45,808 nt of DNA. Source: Melioribacteraceae bacterium. Lineage in GTDB: Bacteria; Bacteroidota; Ignavibacteria; Ignavibacteriales; Melioribacteraceae. Within the stretch, counting starts at the first letter, position 1; each line of letters starts with the position of its first letter. The position numbers were made by a program, and so were the translations under genes. The notes below the pieces were generated by a model, which made no database searches, had not been told where the DNA came from, and saw only the letters and a list, made by a program, of their open reading frames with translations. Positions 1 through 8,513 of the stretch are shown here, piece by piece. The DNA lies in assembly GCA_026983955.1 (NCBI GenBank), contig JALSTB010000112.1, positions 1-45,808 of the forward strand. Direction: 5' to 3'.

Positions 1-1005
1 GTACGCGATGCGCTTATGTATATTCAGCAAAGAGCCAGATATGCACAAGGTTCCGATTATTTCAAAGCGCCCAATCCTCCTTTCGGTGCAACGTTTACAT
101 ACTATTTAAAAGAAGTACCGAAAACATTACGTGAAATAAGACACGAGAAGGAGAAGAAACTATTCAAAGAAAGCAAACCGATTCCTCAACCCAGCGAAGA
201 CGAATTGAGAAGGGAAGAAAATGAAATACCACCGTATCTCGTTTTCACAGTTGAAGATGAGTCCGGTAATCCTGTAAGAAGATTGACTGCTAAACCCAGA
301 AAAGGAATTAACCGTGTTACGTGGGATTTGAGATATGCCAGCACCCGTCCGCTTTCGGAAAAAGATAAATTCGATCCTCTCAAATCTTTGGGAAGCAGTA
401 CGCTGGTTATGCCTGGTAGATACAAAGTATCGCTTTCAATTGTTACACGGGAAGGAAAGAAAGAATTGGATTCACCGCAAGAATTTAATGCCGTTCCGTT
501 GCGGAATACAACTTTGCCTGCACCCGACAGAAAAGAATTGGTCGTATTTCAGAAGAAGGTTAACGAACTTTCCCGTACTATCCGCGGTACTTACAGGTTC
601 TTAAATGAAACGATAAACCGGGTAGACAAAATGATGCAGGCGGTTTTACATACACCGCAAGCTCCTTACGGTTTGTTCAAGGAAGCAGGTGAAATAAAAG
701 AACGGCTTCGTGAAATCAGTTTGAAATTTCACCGCCCGAGTAATAAACCGAGTGAGGAAGAAAATCCGCCGGCTCCCGTTACGTTTAATCACCGCTTGAA
801 CGTTCTTGCCTATACGCATTGGCGTTCAACTTCGGCTATTACCCAAACGGAAAGGGATATGTTTAATATTCTCACCGAAGAATTTCCTCCGGTACTTGAT
901 GAAATTAAATCGATTTACAATAACAAAATCAAAAAGCTCGAGGCGGAATTGGAGAAGTATAAAGTGCCTTGGTCGCCCGGCAGATTACCGGATTTTAAAT
1001 TTTAA
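1..1005 (+). CDS. C-terminal part of a sortilin/VPS10-like BNR-repeat protein (5' truncated)
   Basis: The reading frame is open from base 1, so the gene begins upstream of the window and only about 334 C-terminal residues are visible. The text resembles the tail of large exported sortilin/VPS10-type beta-propeller proteins, often labelled glycosyl hydrolase, of Bacteroidota and Ignavibacteria. It has a motif PNPPFGATFTYYLKEVP, a small beta-domain with VFTVEDESGNPVRRL and GINRVTWDLRYAS, and then a charged helical tail rich in Lys and Glu. The propeller itself would lie upstream. A strong terminator follows the stop. The family call rests on remembered similarity of the tail, so it is moderate. 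No enzymatic activity can be read from this fragment. Confidence 0.6.
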   Translation, partial: VRDALMYIQQRARYAQGSDYFKAPNPPFGATFTYYLKEVPKTLREIRHEKEKKLFKESKPIPQPSEDELRREENEIPPYLVFTVEDESGNPVRRLTAKPRKGINRVTWDLRYASTRPLSEKDKFDPLKSLGSSTLVMPGRYKVSLSIVTREGKKELDSPQEFNAVPLRNTTLPAPDRKELVVFQKKVNELSRTIRGTYRFLNETINRVDKMMQAVLHTPQAPYGLFKEAGEIKERLREISLKFHRPSNKPSEEENPPAPVTFNHRLNVLAYTHWRSTSAITQTERDMFNILTEEFPPVLDEIKSIYNNKIKKLEAELEKYKVPWSPGRLPDFKF

Positions 1006-1011
1006 TATTTT

Positions 1012-1040
1012 AAGGGAGCAAATTTTCGCTCCCTTTTTTT
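1012..1040 (+). terminator. Rho-independent terminator
   Basis: GGGAGC (1014-1019) pairs with GCTCCC (1028-1033), extended by an AA/TT pair, and is followed by a run of T. It lies just after the stop of the sortilin-like gene. Confidence 0.85.
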
Positions 1041-1238
1041 GTAATGAACCCTGTGTATCGGGTAAGGTAAATCAAATATGCGGATTTAATTAAGCCGGAC
1101 CATCTCTTCGAATCTAGTTTTTGTGCATTTTTCCTTCAGGATAATTTTATCAATAGTTTAAAACCTTGTGATATTTTCGTGATACTTTTTTCCCACCTTT
1201 GCACCAGCAATTCACCATCAAAATACAAGGAGGCAGTA

Positions 1239-1979
1239 ATGCACAAAATAAAAATCGTTATAGCAATGCTATTTTTAATCCCGTTATTCTTCGCGTGTAA
1301 TGAAGAAGGACCGGTCTCAAGTGATTCGCAAGTAAGTTCGGATGCGGACTTCAGCGAACAATTTGCCAAAAGAGGCGGCAGCTATGCCGAATTCGAAATT
1401 ACCATCGAAAATTTGACTCCGGCAACCGGACCGGGAGCAAGTCAACCGTTTTCACCGCCCGTTATTGCAACTCACACACCATTATTTAAAATTTTCAAAT
1501 TAGGTCAATATGCATCCGACGAATTACGCCAATTGGCTGAAGATGCGGTAAATGGTCCCATGATAAATTCCTTAACAAACTCCGATTTTGTTTTTGATGT
1601 TGTCGAAGGATCGGGCGGACCTATTTTCCCGGGAACATCACAAACATTTACGATTAAAACACAATTACCGTTTATAAAACTTTCTTTGGTTTCCATGCTT
1701 GTTAACACAAACGATGCATTTGTAGCTGCAAACAGTGTACGTTTACCATTGTTTGGTTCCCGGGATTATTACCTAAGGGTTTACGATGCAGGCACCGAAA
1801 GAAACACTGAATCGGCAATGCACATTCCGGGTCCTTGCTGCGGAAGTCCGCACGTACGGGTTCCCACCTACGAAAGAATCAGATTTCACGAAGGAATTCA
1901 AGGTTATGGAAATTTGGACCCTGCGGTTTACGGATGGGATGAACCGGCAGCCAAGTTAACAATAACAAGAATTAAGTAA
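1239..1979 (+). CDS. Spondin-domain lipoprotein
   Basis: A 246-residue exported lipoprotein. The N-terminus is a signal peptide ending in lipobox LFFAC, with Cys20 as the likely lipid-anchor residue. The mature part carries features of the spondin N-terminal domain: FEITIENLTPATGP, SPPVIATHTPLFKIFKLGQ, SMLVNTNDAFVAANSVRLP, and YDAGTERNTE near the end. Bacterial proteins of this family are cell-surface or periplasmic and of unknown role; the eukaryotic domain mediates adhesion. I chose ATG 1239 because AAGGAGG (1227-1233) sits 5 bases upstream; a longer frame from 1179 has no such site and would bury the signal peptide. A vicinal Cys pair (GPCCGSP) sits near the C-terminus. The gene stands alone between two terminators. 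Confidence 0.8.
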   Translation: MHKIKIVIAMLFLIPLFFACNEEGPVSSDSQVSSDADFSEQFAKRGGSYAEFEITIENLTPATGPGASQPFSPPVIATHTPLFKIFKLGQYASDELRQLAEDAVNGPMINSLTNSDFVFDVVEGSGGPIFPGTSQTFTIKTQLPFIKLSLVSMLVNTNDAFVAANSVRLPLFGSRDYYLRVYDAGTERNTESAMHIPGPCCGSPHVRVPTYERIRFHEGIQGYGNLDPAVYGWDEPAAKLTITRIK

Positions 1980-2011
1980 TTTGCTATTTGAAAATTAATT
2001 TTTATTTTAAT

Positions 2012-2044
2012 GTCGGGTTAATTTAATAGCCCGACTGTTTTAAA
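2012..2044 (+). terminator. Probable Rho-independent terminator
   Basis: GTCGGG (2012-2017) pairs with CCCGAC (2030-2035) around an AT-rich loop and is followed by TGTTTTAAAT. It separates the spondin lipoprotein from the two-component pair. Confidence 0.65.
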
Positions 2045-2058
2045 TAATTTGGAAGAAA

Positions 2059-2787
2059 ATGAAGAATATTTTAGTAATCGAAGATAACGACTCATTAGCC
2101 GATCTTCTTGAAATTCATCTGAAAGACTTGGATTATTCCGTTGTCAAAGCTTTCGACGGTGAAGAAGGCTTGCGGCTTGCGCTTACCGGCGATTTCGATT
2201 TGATCATTCTCGATATTATGCTTCCCAAAATGGACGGTCTGGAAGTTTGTAAAGAAGTCCGCAAACAGGAAGTTTACACCCCGATTTTAATGCTTACTTC
2301 CAAAAGTGAAGAAATCGATAAAGTGATGGGACTTGAAATGGGTGCGGACGATTATCTTACAAAGCCGTTCAGCATAAGGGAATTCATTGCCCGCGTTAAA
2401 GCAATTTTCCGCAGAATTAATACCATCAAAAAAGAAATTAATAACGAGAAAAACATTAAAATAGGCGAATTGAATATCGATGTATCCAAACGTAAAGTTA
2501 CGATTAGAGGAAAAGAAGTTGAACTGACCGCAAAGGAATTCGACCTTTTATACTTACTGGCATCGCACCCCGGAAAAATTTACAGCAGGGAACAGTTATT
2601 GAATTTGCTCTGGGGTTACCAGTACAACGGTTACGAGCATACCGTCAACTCGCACATTAACAGATTGAGAAGCAAAATAGAGGACAACCTTTCGAAACCG
2701 AAATACATTCTTACCTCTTGGGGAGTGGGCTACAAATTTAACGAAAGCGAAAAATTGGAATATTACGAAAATGAAAAACAAAATTAG
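2059..2787 (+). CDS. OmpR/PhoB-family response regulator
   Basis: A 242-residue two-component transcription regulator. Residues 1-115 form a receiver domain with acidic pocket E8/D9, phospho-acceptor D52 (IILDIMLP), switch residue T80 and K102 in TKPF. Residues 125-230 form a winged-helix DNA-binding domain with ELTAKEFDLLYLLASHPGKI and the terminal hairpin SWGVGYKF. Length and layout are normal for the family. The 3' end overlaps the histidine kinase start by 17 bases, so the two are co-translated partners. Neither the signal nor the regulon can be read from the sequence. Confidence 0.93.
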   Translation: MKNILVIEDNDSLADLLEIHLKDLDYSVVKAFDGEEGLRLALTGDFDLIILDIMLPKMDGLEVCKEVRKQEVYTPILMLTSKSEEIDKVMGLEMGADDYLTKPFSIREFIARVKAIFRRINTIKKEINNEKNIKIGELNIDVSKRKVTIRGKEVELTAKEFDLLYLLASHPGKIYSREQLLNLLWGYQYNGYEHTVNSHINRLRSKIEDNLSKPKYILTSWGVGYKFNESEKLEYYENEKQN

Positions 2788-4282
2788 AATATTTAATAAA
2801 TTGAAATGGAAAATAGCCGCAACGTTTCTGTTTATTCTGATTCTTCTTTCCTCGGTTTACTTATACATTTCTGTTTTTACGGCTGAAATGTATTTTCAAG
2901 AAACAATTCAAAAATTAAATTCCGAAGTTGCCAAACATATTGCGGAGGAAACCGAATGTTTTGTGGATGGGAAATTAAATAAACAAGTGCTCGATGAAGT
3001 ATTTCACAACGTTATGATAATAAATCCGAGTATTGAAGTTTATCTTCTCGATACGAAAGGAAACATTTTAACGTATTTTGCACCGGACAAAAAAATCAAG
3101 TTGAAATCGGTGCCTCTCGAACCTGTTCACCAGTTTATCGAAAATAAAGGGCAAACTTTCGTTTTGGGTGCCGACCCGAAAAACAAAGGGGTTGAAAAGG
3201 CATTCTCGGCTTCCAAAGTTTATGAAGGCGACGTTTTCCGCGGATACATTTACGTAATTTTGGAAGGTGAGGAATATGAAAATGCAACACAGTTGGTCTT
3301 CGGTAGTTACATTTTGAGATTGGGCTTGCGCTCAATGATAATTACACTTCTTGCAGCTGCAATTATTACTCTTTTGTCACTTCGTTTTATTACCAGAAAT
3401 TTAAACGAAATGTTGAAAGTGATAAGAGAATTTAAAAACGGAAATCTTGACGCCCGTATTCAAATAAAAAGCAATGACGAACTGGGGGAATTTGCCCAAT
3501 CGTTCAATGAAATGGCCGACACGATAGTTCAAAACATTCAAGATATAAAAACAATGGATAATTTACGGCGGGAGCTTGTTGCGAACGTTTCACACGATTT
3601 GCGGACGCCGCTTGCATCAATCCAAGGTTATGTTGAAACTCTTACGATGAAATCGGATTCGTTGACCAATGAAGAAAAAGAAAAGTTTATGAACATTGTT
3701 TTAAACAGTACCGCCAGCTTAAAGAAACTTGTTGAAGAGCTGTTTGAGCTTTCGAAACTGGAAGCAAGGGAATACGTGCCGAACCCGGAACCGTTTTCGA
3801 TTGCCGAGTTGGCTCAAGATATTCAACAGAAAAACCAAATTCTTGCCGAAGCCAAAAATATCAAATTAAGCCTGAGTTTCGATAGTAATCTCCCACTGGT
3901 TTACGCAGATATTGGTATGATGGAAAAGGTCTTTCAAAACCTACTTGATAATGCAATAAAGTTCACAAACGAAAACGGTGAAATAGTTTTTAATCTTTCC
4001 AAAAAAGAAGAGTGTGTTAAAGTTACTATAAAAGACAGTGGAAGGGGAATTTCATCCGACGAGCTTTCCACTATATTCGACCGGTACAATCAAGGGCAAC
4101 GCGTACAAACCGAAGACAATAAAGGCATTGGCTTGGGATTGGCAATTGTAAAGAAAATTCTGGAAGTGCATAATTTACAAATTGATGTTAAAAGTAAAGT
4201 GGGAAAAGGAACCGAATTTTCTTTTAACGTGCCGGTTTATGTTAACCGCAAAGTGAAAGCAGGTGTGGAATTTTATAATTAA
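2771..4282 (+). CDS. Sensor histidine kinase (HAMP, HisKA, HATPase)
   Basis: A 503-residue inner-membrane kinase, partner of the overlapping response regulator. It has a transmembrane helix at about 13-35 and an extracytoplasmic sensing region of about 145 residues. A second helix lies at about 183-205, followed by a HAMP linker. The HisKA box is NVSHDLRTPLASIQGY with phospho-acceptor H275. The ATPase domain shows an N-box (FQNLLDNAIKFTNE), a G1 box (DSGRGIS) and a G2 box (GIGLGLAIVKK). All catalytic boxes are intact. The extracytoplasmic region has DTKGNILTYF, reminiscent of PAS/CACHE folds, but I cannot assign a ligand. Confidence 0.93.
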   Translation: MKNKIRIFNKLKWKIAATFLFILILLSSVYLYISVFTAEMYFQETIQKLNSEVAKHIAEETECFVDGKLNKQVLDEVFHNVMIINPSIEVYLLDTKGNILTYFAPDKKIKLKSVPLEPVHQFIENKGQTFVLGADPKNKGVEKAFSASKVYEGDVFRGYIYVILEGEEYENATQLVFGSYILRLGLRSMIITLLAAAIITLLSLRFITRNLNEMLKVIREFKNGNLDARIQIKSNDELGEFAQSFNEMADTIVQNIQDIKTMDNLRRELVANVSHDLRTPLASIQGYVETLTMKSDSLTNEEKEKFMNIVLNSTASLKKLVEELFELSKLEAREYVPNPEPFSIAELAQDIQQKNQILAEAKNIKLSLSFDSNLPLVYADIGMMEKVFQNLLDNAIKFTNENGEIVFNLSKKEECVKVTIKDSGRGISSDELSTIFDRYNQGQRVQTEDNKGIGLGLAIVKKILEVHNLQIDVKSKVGKGTEFSFNVPVYVNRKVKAGVEFYN

Positions 4283-4472
4283 AAAAACACCGTCAGTTTG
4301 TGGGATTCCAAAAGTCACCCGGTGGCACGTCGTTTAAGCGTTATACCGGTTAACGGTTAAATTCAGGTTGAATCGCAAAATAATAAACTTACCAATTTTC
4401 CTCTTGCTTTTTAGTTGAATCATTATGCAATAACATAAACATTGCCGAATTATATAACGAATTTATTTTTTG

Positions 4473-4480
4473 TATATTTG
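4473..4480 (+). promoter_or_regulatory. Candidate promoter element TATATTTG
   Basis: TATATTTG matches the Bacteroidota -7 consensus TAnnTTTG and sits about 40 bases before the DUF1684 gene start. It is embedded in TTGTATATTTG, also found before mfd. I see no convincing -33 partner. Confidence 0.45.
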
Positions 4481-4519
4481 TCCGAAAATATACGTGCAAT
4501 TATATCCGGTACATAAAAT

Positions 4520-5422
4520 ATGAAAAAATTAATATTTATATACTTAATTATTTTATCATTCTTAACAGTTGGTTGTTCATCCGAGAAGCCTAAAACTACG
4601 GCAAGCAAAAGATACATTGCCGAAATGGAAGCATGGCGCGCAAAACGGATTAAAAATCTCAAAAGTGAAACCGGCTGGTTAAACCTTGTCGGTTTGTTCT
4701 GGCTTAAAGAAGGTGAAAATACTTTCGGCTCCGGAAAAAGCAACAACATAGTTTTCCCGGAGGATATGCCTGAAAGAATCGGAAAATTTTATTTGAAAAA
4801 TGACACTGTGAAGGTTGTAATTAATGATAAAGTTAATGTTAGTATAAACGGTAAAAATATTCGCAATGCAGTATTACAAAACGACATTAATGGTAAGCCG
4901 GACATTCTTGCCTGGAAAAATTTCCGGTGGTTCATAATCAAACGGGGTGACCGTTATGGAGTAAGGCTAAGAAATCTTAATGCGGAATTGGTAAAAGATT
5001 TCAAGGGAATCGAATCGTATCCTTTGGATGAAAAATGGAAAGTGAAAGCGGAATTCATTCCATACTCGGAGCCGAAAATATTGGAAATCCCTACAATCAT
5101 CGGAACGGTTGAAGAAGATACAGCAAAAGGATATCTGAAATTTGAATTGGAAGGAAAGAAATTCACACTCGATCCGATTGATGCAGGTGAGAAGCTTTTT
5201 ATTATCTTTGCCGATAAAACCAGCGGGAAAGAAACATACGGCGGGGGAAGATTTTTGTATGTACCCAAACCCGGTTCTTCCGGAAATACGGTTATTGATT
5301 TTAACAAAGCGTACAATCCACCATGTGCTTTTACGAAATATGCAACATGTCCTTTGCCCCCAAAGGATAATTATTTAAGTTTGGAAGTAACGGCGGGTGA
5401 GAAAAACTACGGACATCATTAA
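4520..5422 (+). CDS. DUF1684-domain lipoprotein
   Basis: A 300-residue lipoprotein. The signal peptide ends at the lipobox with Cys19 (LTVGC). The mature protein shows the DUF1684 pattern: a basic helix (EMEAWRAKRIKNL), then GWLNLVGLFWLKEGENTFG and SNNIVFPEDMP. Near the C-terminus it has TYGGGRFLYVP and FNKAYNPPCAFTKYATCPLPP with conserved Cys residues. The biochemical role of DUF1684 is not established. It stands alone, with a TATATTTG promoter-like element about 40 bases upstream, and converges on the DUF547 gene. Confidence 0.88.
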   Translation: MKKLIFIYLIILSFLTVGCSSEKPKTTASKRYIAEMEAWRAKRIKNLKSETGWLNLVGLFWLKEGENTFGSGKSNNIVFPEDMPERIGKFYLKNDTVKVVINDKVNVSINGKNIRNAVLQNDINGKPDILAWKNFRWFIIKRGDRYGVRLRNLNAELVKDFKGIESYPLDEKWKVKAEFIPYSEPKILEIPTIIGTVEEDTAKGYLKFELEGKKFTLDPIDAGEKLFIIFADKTSGKETYGGGRFLYVPKPGSSGNTVIDFNKAYNPPCAFTKYATCPLPPKDNYLSLEVTAGEKNYGHH

Positions 5423-5451
5423 AATAATGAACTTGGATAATATAATTTTTA

Positions 5452-6228
5452 TTAATTTAGATCGTTCAAATCCCAATTGTAAGGAAAATAATTTATTTCC
5501 CATTCCGGTGTGTTATCCCGTATATCTTGTGCAAGTTTAGCGGGTAAAAATTTGGAAATATAAAGCAATATTTCTTCATTGGAATTTCCGAAATCATCAT
5601 CGTACCAATCCATTATTTTGGAGAGCCATGCAGTTCTTGTTTTCATGTCGAATTTGTTTTTTGACGAATCGTTAAAGAAAATTTTAGCCTGGTCATTCAA
5701 TTGTTTGGCTAATTTAAATCCTTCATAAGCTTCGTTTCTCAAAGGGGGGCAACTCACTGCAGCGCAAACCAAAGCAAAATGAATTCCAGGTTCACTGAAT
5801 TCCTTCCTTATAATTTCATGCTCAATTGTATTTAACGAAATTTCCTTCCCATTTATTTTAAAAATTTTTTTATGCCAAATTGTAGTACCGAAAACATGAC
5901 TCAAGTATCTTCCGCCCGTGTGTAAATCGTTTATACTTTTTACCGGGTAGTGATCTGTAATTACCTTTAATGTAAAAGCATTGTAAGCGTTAATCCAAAA
6001 TGCCAGTTTTTCATTTCTGCCGGAAATTGTATCGGGATCCGTTTTGTTCAGAAAATCCATATACCCGTTTAATATTGAACCGGATTTCAATCCGGCATAA
6101 TCGACCAATCCGTTCCGGACGTATTTTTGTAATATTCCGGTAAAGAGCTTGTGTTGTTCTTGTCCGCTAACGAAGTTGAACGCTACCAGTATTAACAATA
6201 AATAAAATCCGGATTTATTACTCATCAT
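5452..6228 (-). CDS. DUF547-domain exported protein
   Basis: A 258-residue protein with a short N-terminal signal peptide (FYLLLILVAFNFVSGQ). It carries the DUF547 signature: KLAFWINAYNAFTLKVITDH, then NTIEHEIIR, then VCAAVSCPPLRNEAY. The family has a conserved Cys/His arrangement resembling papain-like folds, but its reaction is not established. The gene overlaps the end of the TIGR04282 gene by 11 bases and is the last of a four-gene minus-strand unit. I chose the ATG at 6228 over the TTG at 6231; a second ATG follows directly. DUF547 proteins are frequent companions of TIGR04282/TIGR04283 in arsenosugar-type loci. Confidence 0.87.
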   Translation of the reverse strand: MMSNKSGFYLLLILVAFNFVSGQEQHKLFTGILQKYVRNGLVDYAGLKSGSILNGYMDFLNKTDPDTISGRNEKLAFWINAYNAFTLKVITDHYPVKSINDLHTGGRYLSHVFGTTIWHKKIFKINGKEISLNTIEHEIIRKEFSEPGIHFALVCAAVSCPPLRNEAYEGFKLAKQLNDQAKIFFNDSSKNKFDMKTRTAWLSKIMDWYDDDFGNSNEEILLYISKFLPAKLAQDIRDNTPEWEINYFPYNWDLNDLN

Positions 6229-6910
6229 CAAATACCGCTTTTCTTAACTTTTCTTTAAATTGTTTGTTTCCTCCCGGGGTATTCAACCAATTTAATAATT
6301 CCATTTCGGTATCTACGTCGTGCAGCCTGGGAAGTTCAAAATAGTTATAGTTTAAATTGTTAATTATTTTAACGGTAGAATTATAAACACTGTCCGTGCT
6401 CCATTCAATATTTACGAAAAGTCCGGGTATGAACTTTTTCATACCGAGCAAATAATATCCGCCGTCGTAAGAGGGACCTATAACTATGTCATGAGAATCC
6501 AATGCCTTAAATGCGTCTCTTAAAAGGTTGGAATCTATATCCGGAATGTCGGTTCCCACTATTATTGCTTTCGATTTACCTTTCTCGAACACTTTTTCAA
6601 ATGCCTTTGTCATTTTGTTGCCCAAATCCCCGCCGGATTGAGGTAAAAAGGTGAATTCTTTCCCAATCCATTTTTTAATCGCTTGCAAATTTTTAGTTGA
6701 CTGATAAAACAGATAAGTTTCAATCGATTTATTTAATCCGTGTGCAATGTTGAAAATGTTTTCCGCACAAACTTTGAAAAACTTAATTGCCTTTTCATGC
6801 CCGATTGTTGCTGCCAATCGTGTTTTCACTTTCCCGGGATGTGGAAATTTTGTAAAAATAATCAATGCATCTGGTTTATTCACCGTAGTACCTTTCGTAA
6901 ATTTCTTCAT
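6218..6910 (-). CDS. TIGR04282-family glycosyltransferase-like protein (DUF2064)
   Basis: A 230-residue cytoplasmic protein with a nucleotide-sugar-transferase-like fold. It starts with ALIIFTKFPHPGKVKTRLAA, the hallmark of the DUF2064/TIGR04282 family. It continues with AIIVGTDIPDID (the DxD-like centre) and IGPSYDGGYYLLGMKKF, and ends with LPRLHDVDTEMELLNWL. The family is named for its place in arsenosugar biosynthesis clusters. Here it overlaps TIGR04283 upstream by 35 bases and DUF547 downstream by 11, so all three are probably translated together. The actual substrate in this organism is unknown because no ArsS or ArsM is in view. Confidence 0.88.
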   Translation of the reverse strand: MKKFTKGTTVNKPDALIIFTKFPHPGKVKTRLAATIGHEKAIKFFKVCAENIFNIAHGLNKSIETYLFYQSTKNLQAIKKWIGKEFTFLPQSGGDLGNKMTKAFEKVFEKGKSKAIIVGTDIPDIDSNLLRDAFKALDSHDIVIGPSYDGGYYLLGMKKFIPGLFVNIEWSTDSVYNSTVKIINNLNYNYFELPRLHDVDTEMELLNWLNTPGGNKQFKEKLRKAVFDDE

Positions 6911-7547
6911 CGGTTTTGCCGGAAAAATAAAGTAAGAAATATTTTAAATTGTTCAATTGGGTTTTTATATATCCCGATTTTTCAAATCTTCTTGAAGATG
7001 TTACGACCTTCGGTTTAAGTTTTAATATTTTGGTATGTTTGCGGGCTTCTTTCAAAAAAGCAACATCTTCAAATATTTTTCTTTTGGGAAACCCTCCCAA
7101 CATATCAAAAAACTCTTTACGCACAACAATTACCTGATCCCCGAAGGTTGTGAAGACCGTTTCGAATCTTGTAAAAAAGGAATAAATTGATAGAAATAAA
7201 TTTGTATTATCAAACATTAAACCGAATGTAGCGACTTTTACATTTTCATCCGAAAAATTTTCTTCAATTACTTCAAAAGCATTTGGTGGCAAAATTGTAT
7301 CTGCATGCAGAAAGATCAAAATTTCACCCTTTGCCGGTTTTGCCGCTTCGTTCATCTGGATTCCCCGTCCTTTTTCACTTTCAATAAGTTTTACGGGAAA
7401 AGTACGTATCAGTTTTTTCGTATTGTCGGTACTTTTACCATCGCTCACAATAATTTCAAAACCGGCATTGTGTGTAAGCAAATTACCGAGCGTTTTTCCG
7501 ATCGTCTTTTCCTCGTTATATGTCGGAATAATAACAGAATACTTCAT
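6876..7547 (-). CDS. TIGR04283-family glycosyltransferase
   Basis: A 223-residue GT2-fold protein. The N-terminus KYSVIIPTYNEEKTIGKTL is the nucleotide-binding strand of the family. IIVSDGKSTDNT and LIFLHADTILP supply the DxD region, and GGFPKRKIFEDVAFLKEAR matches the acceptor side. It is typical of TIGR04283, which pairs with TIGR04282 in arsenosugar-type loci. The start was moved from TTG 7556 to ATG 7547, which begins exactly at the conserved core. It follows the GT2 gene by 58 bases and overlaps TIGR04282 by 35. Confidence 0.87.
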   Translation of the reverse strand: MKYSVIIPTYNEEKTIGKTLGNLLTHNAGFEIIVSDGKSTDNTKKLIRTFPVKLIESEKGRGIQMNEAAKPAKGEILIFLHADTILPPNAFEVIEENFSDENVKVATFGLMFDNTNLFLSIYSFFTRFETVFTTFGDQVIVVRKEFFDMLGGFPKRKIFEDVAFLKEARKHTKILKLKPKVVTSSRRFEKSGYIKTQLNNLKYFLLYFSGKTDEEIYERYYGE

Positions 7548-7605
7548 AATACGCAAAGTAAAGAAAAATTAACAAGTATAATGTCGTTTATCCGATAAAA
7601 AAGGT

Positions 7606-8313
7606 TTACGGTTTAACCGAATCCGTTTTCCTTTTGAGGGCATAAGTGAAAATTGTTTTAAGAATAATTATACTTGCCATAACCGTACCTTTAAATGTTC
7701 CGGTTACTTTGGATTTGCCTATTCTTTTCCGGTAGCTAACCGGAATTTCTTTAATTTTGTAATTTTTACGGGCGGCTTTAATTTGCATTTCCACTGTCCA
7801 TCCGTACCATTTATCCTGCATGTCAAGTTCCAGTAATTTATTGAATTTAATTGCGCGGAAAGGACCCAAGTCGGTATATTTCACACCCCAAAACAAGCGG
7901 ATAAGTAATCCGGCAATAATGCTTCCGATTCTGGATTGAAAGGGGAGTGCACCTTTTTCCCTTTTACCCGTAACTCTGCTGCCCAACACGAAATCGTAAT
8001 TTTCTTTTATGATAGGATCAACCAGCAGGCGGGTTTCTTCCGGATAGTCGCTGTAGTCGCCGTCCATAAAAACTATAATATCAAAATATTTATTCTTGCA
8101 ATATTCAATTCCGGTTAAACATGATGCCCCGTAACCTTGAAAAGTTTCGGTTAAAACCGTGGCGCCGGCTTTACGCGCAGCTTCAACGGTGTTGTCCGTG
8201 GAATTGTTATTTACCACAATTACTTCATTTACCAAATCCCGTGGTATGTCTTCTATAACTTTGCCAATCGATTTTTCTTCATTATAAGCGGGAATAATCA
8301 CCGCAATTTTCAT
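7606..8313 (-). CDS. Family 2 glycosyltransferase (dolichyl/polyprenyl-phosphate type)
   Basis: A 235-residue GT2 enzyme. It begins MKIAVIIPAYNEEKSIGKVI, followed by VVNNNSTDNT and the DxD motif in IVFMDGDYSDYPEE. GSRVTGKREKGALPFQSRIG, YTDLGPFRAIKF and KWYGWTVEMQIKA follow, as in DPM1-like polyprenyl-phosphate sugar transferases. There is no clear transmembrane tail, so it is probably peripheral at the inner membrane. The product is presumably a sugar transferred to a lipid carrier; donor and acceptor cannot be told. It is the first gene of the four-gene minus-strand unit. Confidence 0.85.
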   Translation of the reverse strand: MKIAVIIPAYNEEKSIGKVIEDIPRDLVNEVIVVNNNSTDNTVEAARKAGATVLTETFQGYGASCLTGIEYCKNKYFDIIVFMDGDYSDYPEETRLLVDPIIKENYDFVLGSRVTGKREKGALPFQSRIGSIIAGLLIRLFWGVKYTDLGPFRAIKFNKLLELDMQDKWYGWTVEMQIKAARKNYKIKEIPVSYRKRIGKSKVTGTFKGTVMASIIILKTIFTYALKRKTDSVKP

Positions 8314-8366
8314 AAATTCTCAAAGCCTTTATTTGTTGATTAATAAAATTAATATACTAAATACAA

Positions 8367-8394
8367 TTTAAAAATCCGGTCAGGTTCTCCGGAT
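8367..8394 (-). terminator. Possible terminator after the ammonia-lyase gene
   Basis: On the minus strand ATCCGG pairs with CCGGAT (8374-8379 and 8389-8394), followed by a short T tract (TTTTAAA). It lies about 120 bases beyond the ammonia-lyase stop and before the GT2 gene. The T run is weak. Confidence 0.45.
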
Positions 8395-8513
8395 TCATCC
8401 GTCAGTTTATTCTTGGGTTACAATTTACAATGCGGCTATGAATTTAATTGTGCAATCCCGGATAGCTTATTATTTTTGCCACAACTTTGTGGAGTAAGAA
8501 ATCCGGCTACACT

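Noticed and set aside
8474-8494. Inverted repeat CCACA/TGTGG after the ammonia-lyase stop
   Set aside because: Short stem with no T run in the minus-strand direction, so not a convincing terminator.
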